Shown one piece after another: positions 21,430-32,877 of a DNA stretch of 64,000 nucleotides (position 1 is the stretch's first letter; the number at the start of each line of letters is the position of its first letter). The notes beneath the pieces were generated by a model. That model worked only from the letters and a program-made list of their open reading frames with translations, was not told where the DNA came from and did no database searches. A program made the translations under genes and the position numbers. The DNA comes from Fasciolopsis buskii (taxonomy: Eukaryota; Platyhelminthes; Trematoda; Plagiorchiida; Fasciolidae): assembly GCA_008360955.1 (NCBI GenBank), contig LUCM01005629.1:10120-74119 (forward strand). Direction: 5' to 3'.

Positions 21430-24400
21430 GTAAGAACAATCATTGATTCTGATTTTTCTTGATCTTTTGAACCCTTTCCTTTAAAATATCAAGATTCTGT
21501 ACAACACGAGGAAAAGGATAAGCCATTCGCGCCGCCACTGATTCCTATGGTATAGAAGAGCTAATTCAGGAGCACATTTTATGGACGATTAGTGGATCGG
21601 GTGACTTGCATACATCCAGGTAGCGTAGTGTTTGTAGGATCCTTTTGATGCTAATGCGAGGAGTAAAACGATGGTTAGCCGGACTAGACGTAGATTTATG
21701 AGTGGGACAACTGCGCAAAGTTAAATTGAGGGCTTTCTCTCGTGGTTCGCAAACAAGATCCGCAGAAACATTGTAAATAAGAGGAAAACTTGAAGGGCAG
21801 AAATTTTGAGACGGCTTTGGCGAGGGATCAAAATATTCTACTGCTAGTAGCAGATGATACCAAGCGTTCAGCTTCACGGTGATCGAACCATTGTTTAACT
21901 CTTTCTATGATTTACAAGCGTCTATTCCTAGTTTTTACAAAATCGGTGGTGGGGAGGGGGGAGTCTGGAGTAGGAGAGCAGCGCAAGCCCCAGCAGCGAG
22001 CTGCTGATCATGTCAAGCGAACAACAAGATTGCATGTGCGATTGAACCACACGGGATGTTCTGGTTTGCTGGGTTTGGGAAATTCCGGAATAAAAATATT
22101 CATCCCTTGAAGGATAATATTAGTGAAATTATAGGGTCGAGAAAAAATCAGAAATGGAACAGCAGGCATCCCAAGGGAAAGAGACCAAGGAGTCGTGAAA
22201 ATCGTCTCCTTTGGCTTCGTTGTATCGTCAAAATGTGTTTCGGAGAAAGTTCAAGGTCTTTGCAGGAAATGTTGATGGAGGATGTAATAGCACAACGGTC
22301 CGAAGAGCAAAGAAGGGGGAGAATGCAAATTTTCAGGCAGAGAGAAGTGTCGGAAGTGAGGATAAGACCGAGAGTATGAATACGTTCACCAGGTCGATCA
22401 GGCATACGTGTGGGAGGTTAATTGGTTGAAATAAATTATTGACCGCAGCAAATTGTTCAGCTTGACACCCCATGATCGAAATGAAAAAAGAATGCGTTAA
22501 CCATTCTTGGTTGTACACACTGACGGTTGGAATCCATAACGAGCATGTATTCAGTTGCTGAAAACAAAAACAAAAAATCAATAGAGCTCTATTGTTGGAG
22601 AGCAATAAACAACACAAAAGTGCTGATCAGAAGAAATAGATAAGTTGAGATTCACGTTTGAAAAAAGCAAGGTTTGGTACTTGGCAAGGGGCAGCCGAAT
22701 GGTTTTTGGACCAAAACAGCAATGAAAAATGCATTTGACAAATTAGAGTTAGGTGTTAACCGATGGGAGGGAAATTTGAGTTCCGGTCAAAAGTCGTGCA
22801 CCAGGAGAAGATTGGAGAAATTGGTGAGCAGAATCAGTGTTGCAGTTCAGTCCGTGAATGTTGACAAGGATGACGAGTTCGTTCTTGGTAGCTTTGCAAA
22901 TGCGTAAGAGTGAGCATGAGAATGAGTACGAGTGGGATTGCGTCGTTTCGTGATAAATGTGAATGTTAACAGGCAACCATGAACCTGAGACGGCGAACCA
23001 CAAAAAGCCTCAATAGATCAGGGCTGATTGTGAGCCCCGGGTGACACCATAACCGTCTACCGCATTAGACGGCTTATTTATAAAGCCTTAAAAAGCAGCA
23101 CTTTCTAGGCGATGCAAACTCGAACCACCATTATTTTGTCCACTCTACTTTTGTTGTGACTGAAATGCGTCATTATTTATTGTACGCAAAATTCTATACA
23201 ATACAATACAAAGTGCATTATCACAGGCAATGAGAGATTTATGTGGTATCTTCCGTCAGATGTTCCGTAGGCGTTTTTACCCAATGTTGATGAATTTCGT
23301 AACCGTTAACTCCAGGAAATCTTTCACACTTTGCAATAGTCAAATGCAACTTGTTTCTCCAGCTGCTTATCGTCATAATTCGAGCTCCATCTCTTGTTGA
23401 TGCCACCCGAAAGTTTTTGTAGCGGTGAATTTTGAAATTAGTTTCGTCAATTCACATTATAACATGACTTTACACCTTGTTGCAGCTGTCCGACGTTATC
23501 AAAACAAAGGAAGTTGGGTGTTCTCAGGAATATGCCTTTTTCCTCTTCTGCTTGTTTCGTATCAGTTTCATTTGTGCCGATTCTTGGGGAGCCATTTGAA
23601 CATTCACATAATTATCTGTGGCTGTAATCAGCATAATCAGAACACTGTTCTCTTGCTTGGCAAGTAACCTCAGTTGCAAGGTTGACATTGTTATTATTAG
23701 GAGTGATCAATTCGGTCGGAAGGTGACTGTCTGTGTCCAAGATACGACAACGCACCCTATCGTTGCTCGTACAATATTCTCACCAGGCCCGAGTAACGGT
23801 GACCGAATAGAGGCAGCTACCAAGCAAGGCCAAAGGCGAAGAGATCCAACCTTGCGGCCATTGAGTACCACTGTACAAGTCAGGAAAACCCAGATAGCGT
23901 GGCGACCCCACGGACGGTACAAGTTTGCTCCAGCTACCCCGGCTCTCAATTCGTGATTTGTTCTCTTCTCTAACGCCGTTGATATCTACGGTGAAGCTCT
24001 CATGGGCTGAAAGCTGATGATTGTCCATTGGTGGTTAGCATTTTTGGTGGCTGGAAGCACACGAGGGATTCATCAGATGGCGTGTATATCTGTCGCTGTA
24101 GGTGCAAATATGCATTCAGTAGGCTTTGCTACCAATGAAATTCAGTTGATAACCATTCCACAAACTTGGTGTTATCTGCGGAATGTTTTCAGAAAGAGAT
24201 TCAAAATCAGGCTATTCGGAAGATTCGTGAAAGCCCCAATTTCTGAATGGGTTTTGTAGGCTTTATGTAATCTTCTTAGTGTCCTGAACAATTGCTTTCA
24301 CAAATCGACACAGTGCCGAATAGTTTTCTGTTCGTCTTAACGATCTGTGCCAAACAGAATCACTAGAGACAGTCTAAGCAGAAAGATCAATGCTTTTCAT

Positions 24401-24852
24401 TTCGATTAGAAGGCATTGGTCAAGCTATATGGTTATTCGATTCTGCCATCTTCCTCTGTGTTTCTGTATCCTTCACTTTTTTGAAGCTTATTCATGTTTT
24501 TATGCAGTGATTGCATAGTCCATTCGTGGCGGAAATCATTCGCCGTAGCCCGACTCGTTATCACATCTGGCTCACTGCTATTCCAGCTTTTAGGCTCACG
24601 ATTTCCGGTTCTCCCCATCTGTGCATTCTGTTCTACGTGTCATGGGTCTCCCATCTTTCATTGTATGCACACTCAAAACATGTAGCGATTTTGCGCTTTG
24701 TCAAAGCTGCGTCTAGCCACTTAACGTGGAATATGATATTTTACCTCCAAGAGATCTCGATCTGTCCCGTTAATGTGCTTTCACAAGCTTAATCGACTGA
24801 TAATCAGCATAGTAATTGTGATTGAAATCTTCTTCTTGATGCCATTATGCAG
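21430..24852. other. Large intron stretch, nothing recognised
   Basis: The plus strand is visibly purine-rich around 21940-22920, giving Lys/Arg/Glu-rich frames without a family block. The frames at 23618-24028 and 24494-24792 are also unassigned. Confidence 0.45.
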
Positions 24853-25201
24853 ATACATTCAGCTTAAAGATTACGAACGTATTCGGGAGGAAATCGATCA
24901 ACTCGCTGGTTCATGGCCACCCTTAATTCGATCAGCCAGCGTCCAAGAGCTTCCGAGAGAATTGTTCCAAGACGCCGAAACCGTGCGTCAAGCAGTGTTA
25001 CCGTCCACTGGTCAGCGGGGACGCAAGGCTTCGGTCATGTCTAACGAGACTGAGGATGAGGGCTCGTCCCAGGATCACGTGGTCCAAGCGGTCATGATTC
25101 ACGCACCTTCATCAATAACGCAACCGCAACGATCAAAGTCACCCGATTGTGTGCATAGTTATGGTCCAAGAGAAAATTTTATTTTATCCTCAAGTTCTTC
25201 G
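24853..25201 (+). CDS. ATP13A: ATP13A-like exon: cytoplasmic C-terminal tail
   Basis: This 349-bp exon has acceptor GCCATTATGCAG and donor GTACGT, phase 2 in and phase 0 out. The first residues, YIQLKDYERIREEIDQLAGS then WPPL, align with the YxxLxxELxxxxxWPP block that ends vertebrate ATP13A proteins. About 90 further residues follow that vertebrate proteins lack. They are acidic and Ser-rich, with ELPRELFQD, RGRKASV (a basophilic-kinase type site), NETEDEGSSQD and a run of Ser at the end. If the donor is not used, translation stops three codons later at TAG 25211-25213. Confidence 0.85.
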
Positions 25202-25719
25202 GTACGTTGGTAGTACTTCCTGTTCGCATTTCTCCTAACCAGCTCTTCATATGTTCTTTACCGGACTTTGCGTGACTGTTACTAAAATTACTCTGGCCTC
25301 AGGATATATGATCCAATTCTATCCCATATCTGAGTCACTAATCAATGTTTGATTACTTTCCAAATTTGGGCACAGTTCAGCGTGTCCAGTTCATTCAACT
25401 TCAAGACACGATGAAATGCTCACTATCATTTGCCCAAAGCTCTCGAATGCCGTCATTTTTAGCTCGCCCGACTCCTTGACGTGGTTATGGCCGGTGTCGT
25501 CTTTGTCGTCGCCCTAGCGTTATTTCAGTTCACATCCAAGTAGTTAATCGGCTGTTCGAACTAAATAGCTACCTGTTTTCGCAGCTACAGTTTCGGCCTG
25601 ACTCTTGCTTAGGGAAAAGGACATTTTTAGCATAATACGTCCTACTCTTTTCATGTCACTGATTTCTTCTTACAGTCATCCAAGTAATTTCTTCGCCGAA
25701 TTTTTCTGCACTTTCCCAG

Positions 25720-25764
25720 GTGATCCGTGGAAGCCATTCGTTTGACGAGAGTCAGATGCGTTAG
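25720..25764 (+). CDS. ATP13A: Possible terminal exon of the ATP13A-like gene
   Basis: A pyrimidine-rich tract and CCCAG acceptor precede VIRGSHSFDESQMR and a TAG stop. The phase (0) fits the upstream donor at 25202. The peptide is hydrophilic and Ser-containing like the tail it would extend. There is no conserved block to confirm it, and read-through of the previous donor would end the protein equally well. No clear AATAAA signal was seen in the following 500 bp. Confidence 0.45.
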   Translation: MIRGSHSFDESQMR

Positions 25765-27103
25765 TCGAAAAACTTCGACGAATCAGTCTTCAAGGTCGTA
25801 CTGTGCGAAACTCCCTATCTTATCGGACCGGAAACTTCAAACACACTCATATCGATTTTCTTTCTGCAAAATTGCTTGGCTCTGCGGGTTCCTATTTTTT
25901 TAAGGAAAGAAATTGCCGTATCTGCGCAGTGTGCAACAAAGCTATTCTTTTTAGGATGACAAGGATTCCATCTCCTGGATCAGTTTTCCGAATTACTTCC
26001 GTCTAGTCTATCTTGGGCATGGATGTTTTTTCCATTCCTGTTTTGATGATCTCTGTTCCTTACTCTTGTTTTCATCCTCGTGATATCTGAAAAAAAAAAC
26101 AAATTTCTATACATCATGTTGCGTTTGTTGTGACCTGTGACTAATTTGATCGTCCTAGTTAATATTTGTATTCTGTGTTCCTGATTGACTTTGCTTTTTC
26201 GTGTCCCATCTGACTCCGTTCTCACGTGTCCTCGATCTGTGGCATTAGAAAGCAAGACTGTTTATGGCACATAGTGTGTCTCTTCGTGGAGTTCTTTTAT
26301 CCGCTTCCCATCTTGGCATCTATAATTACTATGTGGAACAGTCAATGATACCGACTGTTCCGAACACACTCCCTATAAGTTAGGCTGGTTCTGCTTGAGT
26401 TGTTTTCCCATTCTCCCCGGGAATAGGCGCGATGAACGAGATCCGAGTTGAATCGTCCGAGAATTTCGCGAGCTTAAAATTGGGCACATTAGTGTGCATG
26501 TGCCAAGGCGCACCCCAATAGGCTTCCATTACAGCGACTCCGGAAACGCAAGCAAGTGTGCGCAGTTCTACTGTGATGTCCTCTGCAATCAGTATCCATA
26601 TTTTGTATTCTTTGATTGTTTGACCGAAGTGTTGATATCGTAATTGCATCCAAACTTCATGTGTCTATTTTCCTACTTTTCACAGTGTATCTCCATGATC
26701 CCCGGCGGTTTACAAATGCGTCCTCTCGATCTGATGCTAATCACATCGAACCAATATTTTTACTCTTTTGTAATCCTTACTTTGTTTAATGAAAAAAATT
26801 TTCTATTTCCGAAGCACTTCGAATTTATGAAAAATAATGGTTCCCCTGTCATTCTGTCCCAAGCCGTTCACTCTTGGAAGGTTAATAGTATTAGCAGCAC
26901 TATCGCATAGTACACTATTCTGTGTACAAACAGTGTCACTAGAGCTCTAGGGGTGCAGAAGAACAAGAAAGAGAAGAAACAAGTAGGTAAATGTTTTTAT
27001 GCGCACCGTTGTTCGTCTATGGAAAGCCACTACCCTACTGCACAGATCTGTACAAGAGTTTACATCGCCAAAATTTGGTCAGGTAATCCGTTTAGGAAGA
27101 TGG
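25765..27103. other. Downstream flank of the ATP13A-like gene
   Basis: It may contain the gene's 3' UTR. A stretch around 26500-26610 resembles 34095-34180 (CTCCGxAAxxGCAAGCA and CATCCATATT), suggesting an unnamed dispersed repeat. Confidence 0.4.
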
Positions 27104-27177
27104 CCGGCGGTGGCCGAGCGTATAAAGTCGGGGCGTCTGGACGGGAAGGTCGCGGGTTGGAATCCTTCCGCCGCCGG
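27104..27177 (+). pseudogene. tRNA-Ser-like pseudogene or SINE head
   Basis: The ends CCGGCGG (27104-27110) and CCGCCGG (27171-27177) pair perfectly over 7 bp. TGGCCGAGCG follows the first strand as in class II Ser/Leu tRNAs, and GGTTGGAATCC (27155-27165) differs by one base from the B-box consensus. However, the T-arm is two bases too long and imperfectly paired, and no clean anticodon arm forms. It is therefore a tRNA-derived remnant rather than a working tRNA. No second copy was noticed in the window. Confidence 0.45.
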
Positions 27178-28328
27178 TCAACTTCTCAACTTGGCAGCCA
27201 TCTGCTGGTCATGGCCCCCTTCCTGAAAAATGATGTGCATTGTTATTTAATTGATAAGACAATTAAAAGATAGAAGATATGATGACTTGTTGAGAGGTAG
27301 TGACCAGTAGTATGCTTTGTAGACATTTGAATCGGCTTGCCACTCCCAGTGGAGCCTGTGATCGAGAAGTTCTGGTTGCTCGTATCTGGCTGAGTTTCTC
27401 AAACAAGATGAGAGTCACAAGTTATCTTGTGCTTAGTCATCACTCCCGAATCGCAATACCGTTGCCAGGCCCTCGTGATATCTAATGGGATCAACGCTAG
27501 TTAGACAATGTCACTACTGGTTCGAGGTAGTTCATCTGGTAAACCTAAGTTCATCTTATTCGAGGCTAATCACCAAATCGTCGTATATTTCCTTGTTACA
27601 TGGAGATGCTTTAGACAATGTGCACTTAATACTAAATAATTTTCTCAAGGACGTTGGTTACGATATTGTTCTCAATACATTACGCTCGTATTTCGATTTA
27701 GCAGAACACTATTACGCGAGATCAATCTCGTGTGATTGAACACAGTCCACGTCAGCACAAAAATGTTTGTCAGATGACAAAGATCATGAGATGCATCGTA
27801 CACAATCAAGTGAACCCTTCTTCAACCGGCTCGTCCAAATCCGCGTTTTGGCCCGCGATCTTTACGAAATCCCAACGACACGAATGATGAACAGATGGAC
27901 CACTGGGAACTCGTTTATGGTCAAATTGATCCATCACCTTAGGACGTGCTTAATCGAGCGAACGATGTTCGAAGCATTCCCCACAGCTTGATTTCTCTGG
28001 GTTACAGTTTGGGAATCAAATACTTCTTTATCTATCGGACTTGGTTGTTAAATTATGGTCTCGAATTCCCAGAAGGTCCCGTTTTGCAGAACTTTCGGTA
28101 GGTACTTCAGTTTGCACTGTATATCTTATTTTGTCTTGCCACAACAGAACATACTCGTGTTACTAACAACCGTTACCCAATATTGGTGCGAGCAAATCTA
28201 GCAGTATTTAAAGGTATCGTGGTTTATGACTGACTCTTGGTTGCCTGATCAGCCATTTAATTTCGGGGTGGGGTAGTTTGTATAGCAGTGTACACGACTG
28301 CTGAGCATAATCCGGAACTCTCTTAGTG
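27178..28328. other. Unassigned stretch
   Basis: Frames at 27485-27739 and 27767-27991 give ordinary-looking peptides without a recognised block; they may be decayed retroelement. Confidence 0.4.
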
Positions 28329-28677
28329 AAACAATTCACCATGCGATATCATCGCTCAACTCACCATAAAGAAACCATGGAAGCACTGTACAGCTGTTTC
28401 ATCCTTGTTAGGAATAGTCACCAGTGCATATCTACCGCGCCCGAACTGGGACCCGAACCCGAACAAGGACGAACGATTCTGAGTCGAACGCCTTAGCCAT
28501 TACGCTACCGGGCAGGCTCTGAACGGTTTGTTGAACTTCACCGCATGATGATGTTGCACCTACCCGTCACTGATTTGCACGGTTATTGTCCGTTAGCTCG
28601 CAGCGATCGACCCTTACTGATAGATGACTTCTCTGCAGGTTGCCTAAGTACGACGATGGCTTTGGATATGACCTACA
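28329..28677 (-). repeat. tRNA-headed hammerhead SINE, copy 3
   Basis: This minus-strand copy has tail, ribozyme region, tRNA-like head and the 160-bp leader shared with copy 2. It stops where copy 4 begins in the opposite orientation, making a head-to-head pair. Confidence 0.87.
28383..28437 (-). ncRNA. Hammerhead ribozyme, copy 3 (core destroyed)
   Basis: Stem I strands and GAAA remain, but the core CTGATGA has become GTGACTA. Cleavage is not expected. Confidence 0.6.
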
Positions 28678-28680
28678 GAG

Positions 28681-28838
28681 CGTCCCAGTTCGGGCGTGGT
28701 GGATATGCACTGCTGATGAGTCCTAACAAGGATGAAACAGCTGTACAGTGCTTCCATGGTTTCTTTAGGGTGAGCTGAGCGATGCTATCACATGGTGAAT
28801 TATTTCATGAAAACATTTAATCTCCTACTACTCACATA
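28681..28838 (+). repeat. tRNA-headed hammerhead SINE, copy 4 (5'-truncated)
   Basis: It starts within the B-box region (CGTCCCAGTTCGGGCG) and includes an intact ribozyme and the tail to CTCCTACTACT. It is immediately adjacent to copy 3 in opposite orientation, so 28329-28838 contains inverted repeats of about 150 bp. Confidence 0.87.
28707..28751 (+). ncRNA. Hammerhead ribozyme, copy 4 (intact consensus)
   Basis: This is the type I topology. Stem I is GCACTG (28707-28712) with CAGTGC (28746-28751), six perfect pairs; the flanks add TGGA/TCCA pairing beyond a small internal loop. The core CTGATGA is at 28713-28719. Stem II is GTCC/GGAT closing loop TAACAA. The core GAAA is at 28734-28737. 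Stem III is ACAG/CTGT, four pairs with no loop, so a dimer fold is likely. The cleavage position follows A28745. Hammerheads with tiny stem III are known from PLEs, retrozymes and the schistosome Sm-alpha repeat. Confidence 0.9.
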
Positions 28839-28844
28839 TACCAA

Positions 28845-31800
28845 ATCTCTTAGTCTATGAGAAGCCATTCACTTGATGTTTAGGTGAAAAAGAAGCAGAG
28901 GCAGTAAAACAAGACGCGGTTAGATCTCTGTTCCATATGCTTTTACAACTTCTTCGTTCACAGATGTCCGTATGGTGTCCAGTGTCTTTGTTTACCAGTT
29001 CATCACAGGACCGGAGAAAAAGATCATTAATAACAACTAGAAAAGTTATAAAGTGTCTCTAAGTGCTTCTACTTGATCAGAATTCGGGTTAAATACGGTT
29101 GCGTCGAATAACAGGACAGTACGAGGCAGATAGTGTGAATATTTCGAACTAGGCAACTGACAGTGAATGACTATTGTGTACAAGACCGACAGGGTCCGAG
29201 AGAATCTCATGCAATTTTTTTCCACGCACAAAACATATGGTTTATAGTTCATTAAAAGATAGAAACGGAGCTGGAGGATGGAGTTAGACATTATTTTCTG
29301 AAACCATCAAAGGTGACAGGAACTGCAAGATTCTTGGACTTAAAATTGGAGACCGCGTTTCAGTTAGCTTTGAAAATGCGCATCATTTTCATACCAGAAG
29401 AGTATTGTAAGTTTCCTTACACTTAGAAATGTAAGATGACCATTTCAAATTTTTATTGATAGCGATTCCGAAGTTATTGATGGAAGCTATCCCAGTGAAT
29501 TAATGATCGGAGTGGCATTAGCTGAACATGTACTCAGGAGATTGATCATTTCAGATGTAAACTAGAATGAAATGGAGAAATTTGAAACAAATAGCTAGAG
29601 ACTTTGAAGGATTCCCTAGTCCCAGGAATAGATTGATAAAGAACAACAAATTAGTTCGACAACCATACCAATAGAGGATTCGGACAACTAAACGGTTCCT
29701 GTTTGCGAAATGGTGTGGATTGCAGAACAAAGGTAAAAGCAGTTGAAAAATCTAAAAGATCGCATCCTGTACATTACGCTGGACCATCCGAGAATTCGGT
29801 GACATGATGAACCAGGGAGAGAAACCGAACAAAGTGGATTAGTTCGGTTCGTAGGCAAACCAAAAGAAGTTAACAGGACCTTTGACAGTAGAATTTAGGC
29901 GTTTAGAAGCGAAACATTCGGTCTGTTGGTGATCCGAAGACTAATACGCAAGCTAGTGTTGCCACTGTGGAAAGGATCATCCTTATTTCGAGCTTTGCAC
30001 GGCATCGTGAAGAAATCCAGACCATTGATGTACTACGTGACACACTTTTGTCTTATCAATTCATCCAATTTCGAACAATGCACCTCTTCAGGGCAAGTCA
30101 GATTCTAGCTACACAAATCCGTGTAAAACTGATCAATTGGTATTTGTACTGAAGTTGATTGATGCCAACCAGCTCCCGAAACTGGACTACATAATTTGAA
30201 ACTTGCCGTCCTATTACTTGTTCTCAATCGTCATCGATTGACCGGCGTTGCGAAATCATGAATTATTTTGTCATATCAGTTTCACCTTGATTTTTAACTC
30301 ATTCAAAGTTGGCAACTTCCCAATACCCTTCAACCGCACTACGGCTAGCTACGATCATTCATAAACAAATCTATTAAACTAATTTATTTCGTTCAAAACT
30401 GCTGAACCCTATGCCTAATTGGTACTGCCCCACCTTAAAGTTTGGCCAATTAGAAGTGAAGATGCCATTTCAAAGCACCTATTCTCAAACTAGGTGGTCG
30501 ATGGGAACAATAGATGGTAGTCAATGAATCCAGCAGTAAACCAGCTAATTGTTCTTACCAACATTAGCTACCATAGAATGGTTTTAAGAGCAGTGTAAGT
30601 TATTAGCTCAGAGAACCATTGAAAGTTTCAGGTAACCGAAACTTTCACTGCTGCTAAAATCCGATAAATGCTCCGGAACTTTGGCTGTCGAATCGTTCAG
30701 AAAACATTGAATCAAATATTAAATGGCCAAAGGAAATTTGCCGAAGCCACGAAGGAAAATGATGACATCAGAATGACCGATGAGCAACTGACTACAACGA
30801 TACGAACGCTGACAAGCCAGAATTTGATAACTGACAGCACTGACGACTATGACCTAGGAGTACCAAGATCCCTTGGCTGTTCGATATGCCGAAAGTGCCA
30901 AGGCCAAGCTCGGCATCGAGACCACTTCTTCCTATCACCCGGTTATTCGCTGGCTTGTCGGCTTGTTAGAACCAGTTCGTGCAGTCACCGTTAGGTACAG
31001 CTCGAAAAATAATTTCCAGTTTGTAAGGTCAATCAAATAACGAGGCGCGATAGAACGCATGATTGCTTCTCCTGATGCAACATCAATTTTTACTGATCCT
31101 CCCCCCCACACACTAGAAACGATCGATTGCTTGTACGAACAAATAATGGGCAACGAAATAAATCTTGGGATATTTAGCACCCTTGAGGTGATCTGATAAT
31201 GTGTTTACGGATATACCGTCAACTTCGGGTAAATGCAAAGCCTCAAGTCATGAAACACGAAGCCTTTAATAATAAAACCTGTAGAACAGAGATCGGAGGT
31301 ACACAAGCGATCAGGAAGGAATCACAAGTATTTGTGTCATTTTGGTGTTCAGACTGAAAGTAAATCCAGCTGCTTCTGAGTTCATGACTACCAACGCGAT
31401 AAAGGAAGTTTCTACACTTCCCGGTGGGTAATTTGAAAAGACCATGGCCGAGGTGCACCGTGGTTTTTCAAATTTCCTCCAGTAATAAGTATTGCGGCAA
31501 ACAGATGGAATCGCAGTAGGATCATCTTTGGGAATTCTGCCAGCCAATATATTTGCCTCCAAACCGGAAAACGGTGCACTTCAGAAAAGGACTTAGGAAT
31601 CATCCATTGGCTGCCGATTTTGGTAGTCAAAGATGCACAAAAACACGCGATGTTAACCAGATTCGCAGTGCGCTTAGTTTTATATCAGCAGTGCAGTTGA
31701 AAAGTTCATTTTATTTTTTTCATTTGAAATTCACACAGACAGCAGAAAGAAATCTTACAGGCAACGTCGAAAGCCAATATGGACACGCCAGTAGATCTAC

Positions 31801-32671
31801 TTCGCCAATATCATTCCCCCTGAAGTAAACTTGGTCTAATCCTGTAGCTAGTGTCTAGTGTAAGAAACATTTGCTCCAAGGAATTAGTGGACAACGGATC
31901 CGACTGCTTTGAGCAAATTATTAGGCAACGGGTACCTGGAAAATGTTTTTTAAGAAAGTGCTAGAAATAGTTAAGAAAACATCCATAATGATGGCCAGTT
32001 AAAAAGGAGAAACTAATCAAACATCGATTCGAAATAGACATTAGGTGTGAAGTGCTGGTTTCGGCCCCAGAGAAACGCTGACACACTTTTCCCGTCACTA
32101 TGCTAAGTCCACAATCAACCGGCCGATCGATAATTTCTACGAATCTCAAACACAGACTTTCTGTTTCTTTCTTAATCTCTGCTAAACTATTCATTTTTGG
32201 TTCATTTCTGGCGAGCCAAGGACGTCAAACCACACGGTAAGAAGCATGCGGTGGTTTGGTTGAGGATGGTGACCAAAAGCTGAAAACTGGGCAGTTGTGA
32301 CGTATCAGGAAGACACAGGACACCAAGTGAATGACGATGCTTCCAAAGTGATTTAAAGGTTACTGGAGCCTTTATCAGAAGCTGCTCATAAACTTCGTTT
32401 AGGAGCAGCAGAATCAGCTTGTATCCAGGGTGTCAGTCCCGATACGGTACGGTACATTGATATGAACGATCGGATTCAGTATAATTTCCGTTCCTCAATT
32501 AAAAAAAATGTTATTCACATTCTCATTTTGGTTTCTACTCGTCTGGAACCAAATCCCCATACACCAAAAAGATTTTTCACCATATTCAAAAAAGTATCCG
32601 TGCTGCGTAGCAAGTGGATCCGAACTGTTTTCGCCTGGAGCTGTTCGATAACTTATTCGCGATAATCACAG
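28845..32671. other. Unassigned stretch
   Basis: The longest plus frame (30668-30994, 108 codons) has a hydrophilic middle and a Cys-rich end (CSICRKCQG) but no family I recognise. No splice-bounded conserved block was seen. Confidence 0.4.
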
Positions 32672-32877
32672 ATCCCTGTTAGGAATGATCAGCAATGCAT
32701 ATCCTCCGCGTCCGAACTGGGACGCAAACTCGGGATGAACGATTCTGAGTCGAACGCCTTAGCCAGTACGCTACCGGACAGGATCTCAACAGATGAAAAA
32801 GCTGTACAGTGCTTCCAAGGTTACTTAATAGTGAGCTGAGCAATAGCATCACGTGGTAAACTATTTCATGAAAAAAT
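32672..32877. repeat. tRNA-headed hammerhead SINE, copy 5, with internal inversion
   Basis: The 5' part (head up to ribozyme loop II) lies on the minus strand at 32672-32789. The 3' part (from GATGAAAAAGCTGTACAGTGC through the tail) lies on the plus strand at 32791-32877. Together they make about one element without overlap. The break falls inside the ribozyme, between stem II strands. This is the shape left by twin-primed target-primed reverse transcription. Confidence 0.8.

Larger units (their letters stand above)
3747..25764 (+). other. ATP13A: P5B-type ATPase gene (ATP13A family), 3' half, nine proposed exons
   Basis: This is the span of a split gene for a P5B P-type ATPase, the family of human ATP13A2-ATP13A5, which are endolysosomal or late-secretory membrane transporters; ATP13A2 and ATP13A3 export polyamines. 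Conserved blocks occur in family order: the [12 protein letters not shown] block, the P-domain hinge [12 protein letters not shown]5, the GQFLYVDL block, a Pro-Pro turn before M7, AQPWY, the NYESTALF / YQYL / SKGAP block, M9, M10, and a tail ending in a W-P-P block. All exons lie on the plus strand, have AG/GT borders and join in compatible phases. The catalytic DKTGT phosphorylation site and M1-M4 are not in the window. Introns of 0.1-5.6 kb contain many retroelement fragments. The family assignment is firm; the paralogue and the transported ion are not determined here. Confidence 0.93.

Noticed and set aside
24005..24030. CTGATGATTGTCC resembling a hammerhead core
   Set aside because: No GAAA at the right distance and no stem I partner. 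Similar isolated CTGATGA words at 42848, 53379 and elsewhere were dismissed for the same reason.
27104..27177. Functional tRNA gene
   Set aside because: The T-arm is two bases too long and no proper anticodon arm forms, so it is listed as a pseudogene only.
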